The notes beneath the pieces are model-generated. The model saw only the letters and a list, made by a program, of their open reading frames with translations. It searched no databases and was not told where the DNA came from. Positions 23,785 through 33,975 of a stretch of 38,987 nucleotides of DNA are shown here, piece after piece. Made by a program: the position numbers and the translations under genes. Each line of letters begins with the position of its first letter. Positions within the stretch are counted from its first letter, which is position 1. Source of the stretch: an uncultured SAR86 cluster bacterium (GTDB taxonomy: Bacteria; Pseudomonadota; Gammaproteobacteria; Magnimaribacterales; AG-339-G14); contig CABZAV010000006.1 in NCBI GenBank assembly GCA_902523885.1, forward strand, positions 1-38,987, given 5' to 3'.

Positions 23785-25002
23785 TTAGATGGAAATAGCT
23801 TCAAAAGCTTCAGAAGCAATTCTAACAATCTCGTTGATTTCATTTTCACCATGGGCGACCGATAAAAAATGGTTATGATAACTAGTAAGATATAACCCTC
23901 TTGATAAACATTCATCGGTCCAATCGACATGGAAATTTTTAGTTTGATCTTCAATCCTAAAATAAGGCATTGATGGTACTCCTGAAACTTTAATTTCTAA
24001 GCCAAAGGCTTTTGCGGCATTAGAAAGATCATCTTTCAACTTTAATCCGTTAGTATTCATAATTTCAATAGCATTCAAATTTTGAAGTTCTTCTAGAGTG
24101 GCCTTAGAAGCAGCCATTGGGGCAGAATTAAAAAATTGTGTTCCACTGAAATAAACTTTATTAGCTGCATCTTTTAATGATGCTTTGCCAACAAGAGCTG
24201 AAATTGGATAGCCATTTGCCATTGCTTTTCCTAAACAGACCAAATCGGGGCTAAATCCAAAAGCATTATGAGAGCCTTTTAGATCAATCCTGAATCCGGT
24301 TCTGACATCATCAACTATTAAAACAATATTATTTTCACTACATTTCTTTTCAATATGTTTCCAATAACCTTCTTTCGGGAGGGAGCTATCTTTTGAGGTG
24401 GGATGATCGTATGAACTAGAAATAAAACATGCTATCTCATTACCAAATGACGAAATCATTTCATCAAATTCGTCTAGATCATTCCATGAAATTGAAAGAA
24501 CCTCTTCGCTATCAGAATTGATTATTCCTGGATTGTTTTTATTTTGCATCCAGCCATTGGCGCCATGATAACCATCCTTAATTTTTAAAATTTTTGATTT
24601 TCCAGTCTCTGCTCTGGCAACCATAACCGCTAATTGGGTGCTATCCCCACCATTTTTTCCAAAAAGAGCCCAATCTGCTATATCAACTAAATCAGTTAAG
24701 GTTTCAGCGAGCTCTACCATTACTGGAGAGGCAACACTAACTGTGTTTCCAAGATCATATTGAGTTCGAGCAGCTTTATCTATCTTTGAATTGTTATACC
24801 CCAAAATCATTGGGCCCCATCCACAAATTAAATCTAAATATTTATTACCATCTATATCCCAAAAGTAAGCATTTTTTGCTCTAGAAAAGAACTTAGGACC
24901 CTCCTCTCTTACCGCAAATTTATAATGGCCAAAAATTCCACCAGGAATTAATTCCTGAGCTTTCAAAAAAAGTTCATCTGATTTTTTTTGTTTTAACTTC
25001 AT
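23785..25002 (-). CDS. Class III PLP aminotransferase (GSA-aminotransferase-like)
   Basis: A 405-residue fold-type I aminotransferase. The PLP lysine is Lys259 in CLGKAMANGYP, and the pyridine-nitrogen aspartate is Asp231 in VDDVRTGFR (usually DEVxTGFR). The segments FFSRAKNAYFWDIDGNKYLD and KDGYHGANGW match glutamate-1-semialdehyde aminomutase relatives. True HemL normally keeps DEV and is about 425 residues, so I favour a relative with another substrate. It is preceded by tRNA-Ser on the same strand and followed by a small unknown gene. Confidence 0.87.
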   Translation of the reverse strand: MKLKQKKSDELFLKAQELIPGGIFGHYKFAVREEGPKFFSRAKNAYFWDIDGNKYLDLICGWGPMILGYNNSKIDKAARTQYDLGNTVSVASPVMVELAETLTDLVDIADWALFGKNGGDSTQLAVMVARAETGKSKILKIKDGYHGANGWMQNKNNPGIINSDSEEVLSISWNDLDEFDEMISSFGNEIACFISSSYDHPTSKDSSLPKEGYWKHIEKKCSENNIVLIVDDVRTGFRIDLKGSHNAFGFSPDLVCLGKAMANGYPISALVGKASLKDAANKVYFSGTQFFNSAPMAASKATLEELQNLNAIEIMNTNGLKLKDDLSNAAKAFGLEIKVSGVPSMPYFRIEDQTKNFHVDWTDECLSRGLYLTSYHNHFLSVAHGENEINEIVRIASEAFEAISI

Positions 25003-25029
25003 CTCTATAAAAAAGCTTACCTAATAAAG

Positions 25030-25120
25030 TGGCGGAGAGGGAGGGATTCGAACCCTCGATGCAGGATTACCACATACTCCCTTAGCAGGGGAGCGCTTTC
25101 AACCACTCAGCCACCTCTCC
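25030..25120 (-). tRNA. tRNA-Ser (anticodon GCU)
   Basis: A class II tRNA of 91 bases with encoded CCA. The acceptor is GGAGAGG/CCTCTCC, the anticodon stem CTCCC/GGGAG holds loop CTGCTAA (anticodon GCU, for AGC/AGU), and a long variable arm precedes GAGGG-TTCGAAT-CCCTC. The discriminator base is G, as in bacterial serine tRNAs. Confidence 0.97.
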
Positions 25121-25141
25121 GGAAGAGCAATTGTAAATTGT

Positions 25142-26770
25142 TCAAGCAGATTGTCTAATGATATCAGCTGCTTTTTCAGCAATCATAATGGAAGGTGCAT
25201 TTGTGTTACCACCTATAAGAGTAGGCATTATTGAGGCATCTACTACTCTGAGATTATCTACACCCCTAACCTTAAGATTGTCATCAACAACAGCTAGATC
25301 GTCAGATCCCATCTTGCAAGTGCCAACAGGATGATAAAGGGTCTCGCCAGTATTTTTAATCCAAGCATCTAATTCATCATCACTATCTACATTAACGTCT
25401 AACCCTGGTTTGTATCTATCTCCTCTGTATTCATCAAAAGCTACTTGATTGAAAACTCTAATGGTCTCTCTAGTAGCATTTCTTGTGTCAATTAGATCTT
25501 GCTCTTCAGATAAATAATTGGGAAACATTAAAGGAGCATCATCAGGATTTGAACTTTTTAGTTCTAAATGGCCTCTACTTTGAGGTCTTAAAATACAAAT
25601 TACAGCACTAAAGCCATGTTCATTTGGATCTATAGGCACTCTGCCGTGAGTATCTTCAGCTATATAAGATGCGTAATGCAGTTGAGTATCTGGAATATCT
25701 TTCTCTGGGCTAGATTTAAAAAATGCTCCAGCACTTGTAGGAGGAAATGCTGCATCCCCAGTACCAAAAAGTAAGTATTTTAAACCTGCCATTTGAGTTT
25801 TCAAGAAACTTGCTGACCTATGTAAAGTTATGGGTTGCGTGCAATAAAAAGAATTCACTACTGCATAATGATCTTGTAAATTTTTTCCAACACCCTTTAG
25901 CTCGTGTATTACATTGATGCCATGTTTATTTAATTCTGAAGTATCTCCAATTCCGCTATTCATCAAAATCTGAGGAGAATTAATAGCTCCAGCAGACAAA
26001 ATCACCTCTTTATTTACCTTCACTGAAAAAGTTTTGCCTTTTTTAGTATATTCCACACCGATGGCTTTTTTTTCTTCAAACAAAATTTTATTAACTTGTA
26101 CATTTATTTCAGTGGAAAGATTTTTTCTTTTCAAAGCAGGATGCAAATATGCTCTTGCAGAACTCCATCTTCTTGGTCCTCTTTTAGTGTCTGCCATTGT
26201 ATGTTCATATCTTGAAAAACCTTCCTGATTTTCGCCATTGAAATCTTTAGTTAGAGGAAATCCCGCTTGTTCTCCTGCATCAACAAATACGTCTAACAGT
26301 TCGTCATGATCGCTCTCCGATTTTTTTACATTTAATGGGCCATCAAAGCCATGATAATCATTATCACCCTCACCATTAAACGATTCAGCTTTTTTAAAAT
26401 AAGGCAAAACATCTTCATAAGACCAACCTGTGTTACCTTGTTGACGCCATAAATCATAGTCGTAAGCATGGCCTCTTATATATACCATTGCATTTATAGA
26501 TGAAGATCCTCCCCAACCTCTTCCTCTCGGCCAATAAAGTTTTCGATTGTCAGTAGTCTCCTCTGGCTCCGTTTCAAATCCATAATTTAAATCACTTTTG
26601 TTTGGTACTATTTGAGAAAACCCAGAAGGCATATGTATAAAAAAGTTTTTGTCCTTGCCTCCGGCTTCTAAAATCAATACGGTATTTTTACCATTTTCTG
26701 AAAGTCTGTTTGCCATGACACAACCTGCGCTTCCTGCACCAACTACTACATAATCAAAACTTTTTTCCAT
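25142..26770 (-). CDS. GMC-family FAD oxidoreductase (choline dehydrogenase-like)
   Basis: A 542-residue flavoprotein. The FAD-binding motif [16 protein letters not shown] is at residues 8-23, GMC signature 1 reads [17 protein letters not shown], and the catalytic pair is His480 in [10 protein letters not shown] and an Asn of GGNTNAP (522-524). These enzymes oxidise alcohols such as choline or long-chain or polyethylene glycol alcohols to aldehydes; the substrate cannot be named from sequence. GGAGAGAAGGA precedes the ATG. Its promoter overlaps that of the divergent alpha/beta hydrolase. tRNA-Ser lies 21 bases past its stop. Confidence 0.93.
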   Translation of the reverse strand: MEKSFDYVVVGAGSAGCVMANRLSENGKNTVLILEAGGKDKNFFIHMPSGFSQIVPNKSDLNYGFETEPEETTDNRKLYWPRGRGWGGSSSINAMVYIRGHAYDYDLWRQQGNTGWSYEDVLPYFKKAESFNGEGDNDYHGFDGPLNVKKSESDHDELLDVFVDAGEQAGFPLTKDFNGENQEGFSRYEHTMADTKRGPRRWSSARAYLHPALKRKNLSTEINVQVNKILFEEKKAIGVEYTKKGKTFSVKVNKEVILSAGAINSPQILMNSGIGDTSELNKHGINVIHELKGVGKNLQDHYAVVNSFYCTQPITLHRSASFLKTQMAGLKYLLFGTGDAAFPPTSAGAFFKSSPEKDIPDTQLHYASYIAEDTHGRVPIDPNEHGFSAVICILRPQSRGHLELKSSNPDDAPLMFPNYLSEEQDLIDTRNATRETIRVFNQVAFDEYRGDRYKPGLDVNVDSDDELDAWIKNTGETLYHPVGTCKMGSDDLAVVDDNLKVRGVDNLRVVDASIMPTLIGGNTNAPSIMIAEKAADIIRQSA

Positions 26771-26800
26771 ATCCTTCTCTCCTTGTATATACGGCTTTTT

Positions 26801-26840
26801 AATATATTTTATTTACCGATTAATTACAAAGAAATATACT
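26801..26840. promoter_or_regulatory. Overlapping divergent promoters between GMC oxidoreductase and hydrolase
   Basis: Minus strand: TTGTAA (26829-26824), a 17-base spacer, TATATT (26806-26801). Plus strand: TTTACC (26812-26817), a 17-base spacer, TATACT (26835-26840). Both fit sigma70 spacing and they interleave. The plus start point would fall at about 26846-26848, at the GTG start codon of the hydrolase. Confidence 0.7.
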
Positions 26841-26846
26841 AAAAAA

Positions 26847-27791
26847 GTGGGAGATTTGGCAAAGGTTAACGGCATTGATATTTGGTGGGAGGATTTTGGT
26901 GACTCAGAAAATCCTACTATTTTATTTATCATGGGAGCCTATACAAATTCTCAGGCTTGGCCTATGAGTTTAATAAATTTTTTTGTTCAAAATAATTATC
27001 ATGTTGTAAGGTTCGATAATAGAGATTCAGGGAAAAGTTCTTGGTTTGGGAAGCGAAATTTTTTTGAGAATTTAATAAAATTTTTCCCTAGTTTCCTTCT
27101 TAAATATTTAATTAGATATGTAATTCAATCAAATTATAAAAAATCACCTAATCCTGAAACTGTAAAATCTCCTTACGATTTAAACGACATGGCTAACGAT
27201 ACCATGGCTTTAATGAAATATCTTAAAATTAAAAAGGCCCACTTGGTAGGAGCATCTATGGGAGGATTGATAGCTCAAACAATTGCATTAAACAATCCTG
27301 AAATAGTCAGTTCACTAACTTTAATGGTCACTTCACCTGGAATAAGAGATGATAGATTATCTAAACCTGACCCTGTATTTTTAGATGGAATGACTGAATC
27401 TGCGTTAATGATGATTAAAAATAACCAAAAAGAGGCTATGTTGAAAACCTTTAAAGCGTCTATCGGTTCCAGATTTTCCTATGATGACTCAGTAATTGAG
27501 GAACTATTCAATATGGTAGATGATCATGGAACTAATACTTATGCTTTCCATTCTAAAGCCATAGAGAAAACTCCAAGCTATTTGGACAAACTTAAAAATA
27601 TTAAGACCCCTACTTTAATAATAAATGGTTCTGAAGATCCTTTAATTCCGATAGATCACGCATTTGCTCTTTCGGAAGGCATCACTAATTCAGAATTATT
27701 TGTCATGGAAGGAGTTGGGCATGAGTTACCAGAAGAATTGATGAAAGAAATCTCTACTAGAATGTTAAAAATTTTTGAAATTAGTTATTAA
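26847..27791 (+). CDS. Alpha/beta-fold hydrolase
   Basis: A 314-residue hydrolase. The nucleophile is Ser137 in LVGASMGGL, the acid is expected in NGSEDPLIP and the base in VGHELPEE. The strand with VVRFDNRDSGKSS is typical of the esterase/haloperoxidase-like group. Substrate is unknown. The start is GTG at 26847: no ATG is placed suitably, and the proposed promoter would start the RNA at or within a base of it, so the message is probably leaderless. It ends convergently into the nitroreductase with the two stop codons sharing TTAA. Confidence 0.88.
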   Translation: MGDLAKVNGIDIWWEDFGDSENPTILFIMGAYTNSQAWPMSLINFFVQNNYHVVRFDNRDSGKSSWFGKRNFFENLIKFFPSFLLKYLIRYVIQSNYKKSPNPETVKSPYDLNDMANDTMALMKYLKIKKAHLVGASMGGLIAQTIALNNPEIVSSLTLMVTSPGIRDDRLSKPDPVFLDGMTESALMMIKNNQKEAMLKTFKASIGSRFSYDDSVIEELFNMVDDHGTNTYAFHSKAIEKTPSYLDKLKNIKTPTLIINGSEDPLIPIDHAFALSEGITNSELFVMEGVGHELPEELMKEISTRMLKIFEISY

Positions 27792-28345
27792 TCCCAAGTT
27801 ACAACAAAATCTTTTGAGTTCAATTCTGGAATTTTTTTTGTTTTACCTTCAACTGTTCCTATATATAAGTAACCGATAACTATCTCATTTTCTTTAAGAT
27901 TCAGTTCAATAGATATTTCCTTATTGAATGAAAATTTTCCTGTTCTCCAGATACCGCCAAAGCCCATTTCATGAAAAGCCAATAACATATTTTGCCCTGC
28001 AGTAGCGGTTGATAATTGCTGCTCAATAACAGGAACTTTTGGATGCTCTTTAGTATCTGCTACCAAAACTATTATGAGTGGAGCTCTATAAGGCGCTTCT
28101 TTATATCTTTTTAAAATCTCAGGATCAACATTTTTATCTAATTTTTTTGCCGTATTTACAAAAACTTTTGAGAGTTTATCTAAACCTTTTCCAGAAATTT
28201 GAATAAATTTCCAAGGTCTTATCCACGCATGATCTGGTGCTCTTAATGCGCATTTGTATGCAATTTCAAGTTGATTCTCCGTAGGGATTGGAGTCGTTAG
28301 TCTTGGTGCAGAATTTCGAGTAAGTAATGCGTCTATGGTATTCAT
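27788..28345 (-). CDS. YdjA-type nitroreductase family protein
   Basis: A 185-residue FMN-dependent nitroreductase. The opening MNTIDALLTRNSAPRL, the segment APDHAWIRPWKFI and GFGGIWRTGKF, with the flavin-binding arginines, closely follow Escherichia coli YdjA, a minimal-domain nitroreductase. It probably uses NAD(P)H to reduce nitro or quinone-like compounds; the in vivo role is unclear. It is the last gene of the minus-strand operon, one base after lysC. Confidence 0.92.
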   Translation of the reverse strand: MNTIDALLTRNSAPRLTTPIPTENQLEIAYKCALRAPDHAWIRPWKFIQISGKGLDKLSKVFVNTAKKLDKNVDPEILKRYKEAPYRAPLIIVLVADTKEHPKVPVIEQQLSTATAGQNMLLAFHEMGFGGIWRTGKFSFNKEISIELNLKENEIVIGYLYIGTVEGKTKKIPELNSKDFVVTWD

Positions 28346-28346
28346 G

Positions 28347-29564
28347 TCAGCCTAATTCAAAAACGTCATGAAGAGCTTTTACAGCATCTTCAGCGCTTTC
28401 TCTTGAAACCACAACAGAAATTTTAATTTCTGAAGTAGATATCATATCTATATTAATATTTTTATCTGCAAGAGCCGAAAACATTTTCGTTGCTACTCCA
28501 GCATGAGATTTCATTCCTACTCCTACAACAGACACTTTGCTTATTTCTTTAGCTAGCTCAACACTTCCACCTCCCAATTCACCAGATAGATCATTTAAAA
28601 TTTTTGCAGCTTTGTCCGCATCTTCATCCTTAACTGTAAAAGTAAAGTCCGTGGTTTTGTCTTCTGCAACGTTTTGAACGATTACATCGACCTCAATTCC
28701 CACATTACTGATGGGAGATAATATTTTGGCAGCAATCCCAGGTACATCAGGGACTTGTCTTATGATTAATTTAGAGTCATTTTTTGTATGAGTCACTCCA
28801 GAAATTAAAGCATCCTCTAAATTTTCATCTTCTTTATCAATCAAAGTACCTTCTCCTTTATTAAAACTGGATAAAACTCTTATTGGCATATTGAATTTAC
28901 TTGCAAACTCAACTGCTCTTATTTGGAGAACTTTAGCACCTAAACTAGAAAGTTCTAACATTTCTTCAAATGATAATTTATCTATTTTTTTTGCCTTTTC
29001 ATAGACTCTTGGATCAGTCGTATAAACTCCATCTACATCAGTAAATATCTGACATTCATTAGCCTCTAAAGCTACTGCTAAAGCAACAGCAGAAGTATCT
29101 GATCCTCCTCTTCCGAGAGTAGTAATATCACCTGATTCGTTAATTCCCTGAAATCCTGTTATTACAGGCACTATTCCTTTTTTTAAATCTTCATGTAACA
29201 CACTTGTATCTATAGAATTAATTCTAGCTTTGCCGTGAATTTGATCGGTTTTTAAGCCCAATTGAAAAGCAGTGTAAGATTTTGATAAAAAGTTTTTTTC
29301 CTTGAGAGCCATTGCTAAAAGAGCTACTGAAACTTGTTCGCCTGAAGAAATAAGTGCATCGTACTCTCTAGGATCAGGTTCTGATTGAACTTCTTTAGCA
29401 AGATCAATTAAACGTTGTGTTTCTCCTGCCATTGCAGACACTACAGCCACAACCTCTTTTCCATTAAGAACTGATTGCTCTATTAAATTTGCTACAGCTT
29501 GAATTCTCTCGATGTTAGCCAGAGAAGTACCGCCAAACTTTTGTATAACTAAATTTGAAATCAT
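28347..29564 (-). CDS. lysC: Aspartate kinase
   Basis: A 405-residue aspartokinase, the first step of lysine, threonine and methionine synthesis. The kinase signature is VIQKFGGTSLANIERI at the N-terminus, TLGRGGSDTSAVALA marks the ATP/aspartate site, and two ACT domains occupy about residues 270-405. The length fits the single-function lysine/threonine-regulated type, as in Pseudomonas and Corynebacterium. An internal start for a separate regulatory subunit is known in some relatives but was not evident here. It follows alaS by 11 bases, the usual gammaproteobacterial neighbour order, but csrA does not follow. Confidence 0.95.
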   Translation of the reverse strand: MISNLVIQKFGGTSLANIERIQAVANLIEQSVLNGKEVVAVVSAMAGETQRLIDLAKEVQSEPDPREYDALISSGEQVSVALLAMALKEKNFLSKSYTAFQLGLKTDQIHGKARINSIDTSVLHEDLKKGIVPVITGFQGINESGDITTLGRGGSDTSAVALAVALEANECQIFTDVDGVYTTDPRVYEKAKKIDKLSFEEMLELSSLGAKVLQIRAVEFASKFNMPIRVLSSFNKGEGTLIDKEDENLEDALISGVTHTKNDSKLIIRQVPDVPGIAAKILSPISNVGIEVDVIVQNVAEDKTTDFTFTVKDEDADKAAKILNDLSGELGGGSVELAKEISKVSVVGVGMKSHAGVATKMFSALADKNINIDMISTSEIKISVVVSRESAEDAVKALHDVFELG

Positions 29565-29575
29565 TTATTTAATTT

Positions 29576-32161
29576 TTAATTTAAAAAATTGTTTGCTTCA
29601 GTCAATGCTATATCTATTTTTTTAGGGTCACCGCCGCCTGCTTGAGCAAAATCTTCTTTTCCACCGCCTTTAGCATCGATCAATTTTGAACAAGATTTTA
29701 ACAAGTTTCTTGCATCTATCTTATTTATTAAGTCCTTTGAAATAGAAACAATTATCGTTGCTTTTGATTGAAACTCTCCCGAAAGCACGATAACTACTCT
29801 TCCAGTAGAATTTTTTAATGAATCCAAAGGTCCTCTTAAATTTGACAAATTTATCCCATCTATTCTCTTAACAAGGACATTCATTTTATTAATTTTTTTA
29901 AAATCTTCTTTAAAACTTAAGATCAGGTTTTCATTTTGTTTTTGTTCTATTTTTTTTAACCTTTCTTGATATTTTTTTAAACGAAGCCCTAAATTTTTCA
30001 TTTTATTTGGGATGTTATTTACCTCAGTTCCTAAAAACTTTGATAGTTCAATAATTTCATTTTTTAAGTCATCAACGAGCTCTTCAGCCAAAGAATTGGA
30101 AACAGCTTCAATTCTTCTGACACCTGACGATATACTCGATTCAGAAACTATTTTAAATAGTTTAATTTCACTTGTACTTTTGACGTGGGTTCCACCACAT
30201 AGTTCAGTGGAAAAGTCTCCTCCAATTTTTATGACTCTTACAATGTCACCATATTTTTCACCAAAAAAAGCCAGAGCACCTAATTTTATTGCTTCATCAT
30301 AAGTGGATTCAAAAACTTCTGTTTTAATATCTTTACTAATAATTTCGTTAACTTGATTTTCAATTTTTATGATTTCTTTCTTTGTTAAAGCTTTGTCATG
30401 AGAAAAATCAAATCTTAATTTTTCTTCATTTACTAAAGAACCTTTTTGCTCAACATGCTTTCCCAAAATATTTCTCAATGAAGCATGCATTAAGTGAGTA
30501 GCAGAATGGTTAGAGACTATTTTTTTTCTTTTATCAATTTCGATTTCCATTAGAATATTTTGGGATTTTTTAAAAGAACCCTTTTTTACTTCTGCAAAAT
30601 GAATGAAATGGCCACCAGTTTTTTGCGTATCTTTAACCTTAGCGAGTCCTATGTCCGCTTTTATAAAGCCGGAATCTCCAACTTGCCCTCCTGATTCTGC
30701 ATAAAAAGGAGTTTTATCTGTTATGAATAAAAATTCTCCAGAATCAACTTCTTCTACTTCTAAACCGTTTTTGAAAATCAATCTTATTTGAGCTTCACAA
30801 GCATCTTGTTGATATCCTAAAAAATCAGTTTCCTTGTCTAAATCAATCGAAGAAGGAAGCAGAGACTCGAAAGAGCTTGCTTCTTTAGCTCTCTTTCTTT
30901 GGTTGTCCATGAGGTTTTCATATTCATCTACGTCTACTTCAAGATCTTTTTCTCTAGCTAAATCCAATGTCATATCCAGTGGAAAGCCATAAGTGTCATA
31001 AAGTTTAAAAGCTAATTCACCAGGAATAATTTTTTCTTTTAGAGAATTTAATTTTTCTTCAAGTAAGCTCATTCCCGTTCGAAGCGTATTACTAAACTGA
31101 TTCTCTTCATTTTCAAGAGAATCTTTTATAAGATTTCTATTTTTAATTAGCTCAGGATAGGCGTTACCTAGGTTATCAATTAACTCTTTAGCTGATTTAG
31201 ATAAAATGTGATTTTCTTCTGTATTTAATTTATAAGCATGTCTAAGCGCTCTTCTAATAATTCTTCTTAAAACATAACTCCTTCCTTCATTTCCAATTAT
31301 TACTCCATCTGATAAAAGAAACGATGAAGATCTTAAATGATCTGCAATAACCCTCAGAGAAGGATCTGATATGTCATTTACTTTCAATTTTTTTGCAATA
31401 TTTTTTATTAAATTATCAAAAATATCAGTCTTATAATTATCATTCGTGTTTTGCATTACCGCTGTAATTCTTTCAAAGCCCATTCCAGTATCGACTGATG
31501 GTTTGGGTAAAAGAGTCATATTTCCTTTTACATCTCTGTCATATTGCATAAAAACTAGATTGTAAATTTCTATATACCTGTCTCCTGAATCATTTCCTTC
31601 TACAGGAGGATCACCTAGAAAATCGCTCCCATGATCGTAAAATATTTCTGAACAAGGGCCACAAGGACCTGTGTCTCCCATCGACCAAAAATTATCTTCA
31701 TCTAATCTATTAACTCTTTCTTTTGTAATCCCAATTTTATTGAGCCAGATATCTTCAGATTCATCGTCATCAATGTGGACTGTTATCCATAATTTTTCTT
31801 GAGGTAATTTATATCTTTCTGTTAACAACTCCCATGCGAACTTGATCGCATCTTCTTTAAAATAATCTCCAAAACTAAAATTTCCCAACATCTCAAAAAA
31901 AGTATGATGCCTCAAGGTGTATCCAACATTCTCCAAATCATTATGTTTTCCACCAGCCCTAATACATTTTTGAGATGAAGTGGCTCTTTTAAGAGTAGTT
32001 TTTTCTGCACCAAGAAACACATCTTTAAACTGAATCATCCCAGCATTTGTGAACAATAAAGTTGAATCGTTTTGAGGAATTAATGGCGAACTTTTAACAA
32101 GTTCGTGATCTTTTTCTTTAAAAAAATCTAGAAAAGTTTTCCGAACTTCAGAAGAATTCAT
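29576..32161 (-). CDS. alaS: Alanyl-tRNA synthetase
   Basis: An 861-residue class II synthetase that charges tRNA-Ala. The catalytic domain begins VRKTFLDFFKEKDHE and contains HTFFEMLGNFSFGDYF. The editing domain has HSATH and a CGGTH zinc/active-site motif, and the C-terminal domain contains DAKGGGKEDFAQAGG. It is complete and only slightly shorter than the roughly 875 residues usual in this class. It belongs to a co-directional six-gene run and lies eight bases after the dienelactone hydrolase gene. Confidence 0.97.
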   Translation of the reverse strand: MNSSEVRKTFLDFFKEKDHELVKSSPLIPQNDSTLLFTNAGMIQFKDVFLGAEKTTLKRATSSQKCIRAGGKHNDLENVGYTLRHHTFFEMLGNFSFGDYFKEDAIKFAWELLTERYKLPQEKLWITVHIDDDESEDIWLNKIGITKERVNRLDEDNFWSMGDTGPCGPCSEIFYDHGSDFLGDPPVEGNDSGDRYIEIYNLVFMQYDRDVKGNMTLLPKPSVDTGMGFERITAVMQNTNDNYKTDIFDNLIKNIAKKLKVNDISDPSLRVIADHLRSSSFLLSDGVIIGNEGRSYVLRRIIRRALRHAYKLNTEENHILSKSAKELIDNLGNAYPELIKNRNLIKDSLENEENQFSNTLRTGMSLLEEKLNSLKEKIIPGELAFKLYDTYGFPLDMTLDLAREKDLEVDVDEYENLMDNQRKRAKEASSFESLLPSSIDLDKETDFLGYQQDACEAQIRLIFKNGLEVEEVDSGEFLFITDKTPFYAESGGQVGDSGFIKADIGLAKVKDTQKTGGHFIHFAEVKKGSFKKSQNILMEIEIDKRKKIVSNHSATHLMHASLRNILGKHVEQKGSLVNEEKLRFDFSHDKALTKKEIIKIENQVNEIISKDIKTEVFESTYDEAIKLGALAFFGEKYGDIVRVIKIGGDFSTELCGGTHVKSTSEIKLFKIVSESSISSGVRRIEAVSNSLAEELVDDLKNEIIELSKFLGTEVNNIPNKMKNLGLRLKKYQERLKKIEQKQNENLILSFKEDFKKINKMNVLVKRIDGINLSNLRGPLDSLKNSTGRVVIVLSGEFQSKATIIVSISKDLINKIDARNLLKSCSKLIDAKGGGKEDFAQAGGGDPKKIDIALTEANNFLN

Positions 32162-32169
32162 TCTTTAGT

Positions 32170-32871
32170 TTAAAAAAGCTCCATAAGGAGATCTGTAAAA
32201 ATTTTCCAAGACCTTTCATCAGCATTTTTAGAGTACACAGCTCCAAAGTCTGGATCGTTTGCTTCAGGATTAGTAAAAGAATGCATTGCACCTCCAAAAA
32301 CATGCAGCTGCCAATCGACCTTTTTACTTGTCATTTCCTGTCTGAAAGATTCAATTTGATCTTGACCTACCATAGGGTCTGAATCGCCATGAAGAGCTAA
32401 AATTTTTGCTTTTATTTCGTTAGTTGAATTTTCAGGACCAGCAAGAAAACCGTGAAAGCTAACAGCGCCTTTGATGTCAACACCTGTTCTAGCAAGATCC
32501 ATTGCAACTAATCCTCCGAAACAATAACCCATGATTACAATTTTACTCGCATCGATATTATCAATTTTTGAAACAGCATCTAAAGAAGCAAGAGCTCGCC
32601 TTGCCAGCTCTTCTCTGTCATCGAGTAACGGTTGCATCATGCCTGCATTTTCTTCATTTGATGTTCCAATTTTTCCTTCTCCATACATATCTATTGCAAA
32701 TGCCGCGTATCCAAGTTCGGTTAATAATTTAGCTTTTTCTTCCACAAAAGCATCTCTTCCTGCCCAAGTGTGCGCAATTAGCACACAAGGGTTAGAATCG
32801 CCCTCTGGTTGAGCCAAATATCCTTCAAATGATTTATCCCCAGATTGATATGTTATTTTTTCTGTCTTCAT
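32170..32871 (-). CDS. Dienelactone hydrolase family protein
   Basis: A 233-residue alpha/beta hydrolase with the dienelactone hydrolase triad: Cys117 in MGYCFGG, Asp165 in HGDSDPMV and His197 in [10 protein letters not shown] cysteine nucleophile is typical of this family, which includes carboxymethylenebutenolidase. No aromatic-degradation genes are nearby, so a general lactone or ester substrate is as likely. Its ATG overlaps the carbonic anhydrase stop by four bases. Confidence 0.92.
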   Translation of the reverse strand: MKTEKITYQSGDKSFEGYLAQPEGDSNPCVLIAHTWAGRDAFVEEKAKLLTELGYAAFAIDMYGEGKIGTSNEENAGMMQPLLDDREELARRALASLDAVSKIDNIDASKIVIMGYCFGGLVAMDLARTGVDIKGAVSFHGFLAGPENSTNEIKAKILALHGDSDPMVGQDQIESFRQEMTSKKVDWQLHVFGGAMHSFTNPEANDPDFGAVYSKNADERSWKIFTDLLMELF

Positions 32872-33395
32872 ATTTTTTGCTCCATTAAGTCTTTTTTAAA
32901 TTTTTTATAATTTTCTACATAGTGACTTGCACTACCTATTAAAATATCCTTCATTGAAGGATCAAGCTCTTTTTTAATTTTCGCAGGTGATCCCATCACT
33001 AGAGAATTGTCTGGAATTTCTATTCCTTCTGTAATAAGAGAATTTGCTCCAATTAAACAATTTCTGCCTATTTTAGCTCCATTCAGAATTACACTATTAA
33101 TTCCGATTAAAGAATTATCTCCAATTGAACATCCATGCAACATAACCTTGTGCCCCACGGTAACATTTTTGCCAATTAGAAGGGGATGTCCTGGATCAGC
33201 ATGTAAAACGGACAAGTCCTGAACATTAGAATTCTCTCCTATTTTTATTTCTTCTACGTCTCCTCTTACAACAGCGCCAAACCATACACTTACGTGTTTT
33301 GCTAAAAAAACTCTTCCCATAACTGAAGCAGACGGCGCAATAAAAAAATTATCTCCATCAGTCGAAACTTCATATTCACCTAGTTTATAAATCAT
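32868..33395 (-). CDS. Gamma-carbonic anhydrase-family protein (YrdA/PaaY-like)
   Basis: A 175-residue left-handed beta-helix protein of the hexapeptide-repeat fold. The three zinc histidines are visible in LSVLHAD, VGHKVM and MLHGCSIG (His65, His82 and His87 with the start used here), and [10 protein letters not shown] near the C-terminus is typical. Relatives are carbonic anhydrases or thioesterase-like enzymes; activity is not assured. I use the ATG at 33395, because the upstream in-frame codon at 33401 is TTG. It overlaps the Nudix gene by 11 bases. Confidence 0.9.
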   Translation of the reverse strand: MIYKLGEYEVSTDGDNFFIAPSASVMGRVFLAKHVSVWFGAVVRGDVEEIKIGENSNVQDLSVLHADPGHPLLIGKNVTVGHKVMLHGCSIGDNSLIGINSVILNGAKIGRNCLIGANSLITEGIEIPDNSLVMGSPAKIKKELDPSMKDILIGSASHYVENYKKFKKDLMEQKI

Positions 33396-33954
33396 AATCA
33401 AATTTTATATCTAATAAGTCTAAAAAGTTAATTGTAAAGGCTAAAGTAAGCCCCCAGATTTTATATTTTTCAAAATTGAATACAGGAGTTTTAAAGGTTT
33501 CCCCTTTAAAATTAGTAACTTTTTTTGAAATATTTGGTTCATTTTTAAAAAATGATAGTGGAATATAAAAGATATCTTCAACTTCATTCGAGTTAGCCTT
33601 AAGAATTAATTTTTCATCGGCAACAGCTATAAATGGAGTTACGCTTAAACCAAATCTAGATTTTAAAGTATCTATTTCTCCTATTATTTTAATTTTACTT
33701 TCATCTAAATCAATTTCTTCAGATGCTTCTCTCAAAGCTGTTTGTATAAGCGATTCATCTTTTTTTTCTCTTTTACCCCCAGGATAGGCTACTTCGCCAG
33801 GATGTCTTGGGAGATTTTTTGACCGCTGAGTCATCACAATAAATAATTCTCCATCGGCCTCATAACAAATAATCAAAACTGCTGCTTGAGGATGATCTTT
33901 TAAAGACCCGTTCGGAGCATAATTTTCAAGATTTGACTTTAGGGTAGATATCAT
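33385..33954 (-). CDS. nudL: Nudix hydrolase, CoA pyrophosphatase type (NudL-like)
   Basis: A Nudix protein of about 189 residues. [19 protein letters not shown] followed by [12 protein letters not shown] contains the NudL signature and the Nudix box. Family members cleave CoA to phosphopantetheine and adenosine bisphosphate. ATG 33954 is preferred over the TTG at 33969: a TATAAT at 33981-33976 would start the message near 33968, after that TTG. It heads the operon with carbonic anhydrase, dienelactone hydrolase and alaS. Confidence 0.9.
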   Translation of the reverse strand: MISTLKSNLENYAPNGSLKDHPQAAVLIICYEADGELFIVMTQRSKNLPRHPGEVAYPGGKREKKDESLIQTALREASEEIDLDESKIKIIGEIDTLKSRFGLSVTPFIAVADEKLILKANSNEVEDIFYIPLSFFKNEPNISKKVTNFKGETFKTPVFNFEKYKIWGLTLAFTINFLDLLDIKFDYDL

Positions 33955-33975
33955 TTTTAAAGGTATCAAAGATCA

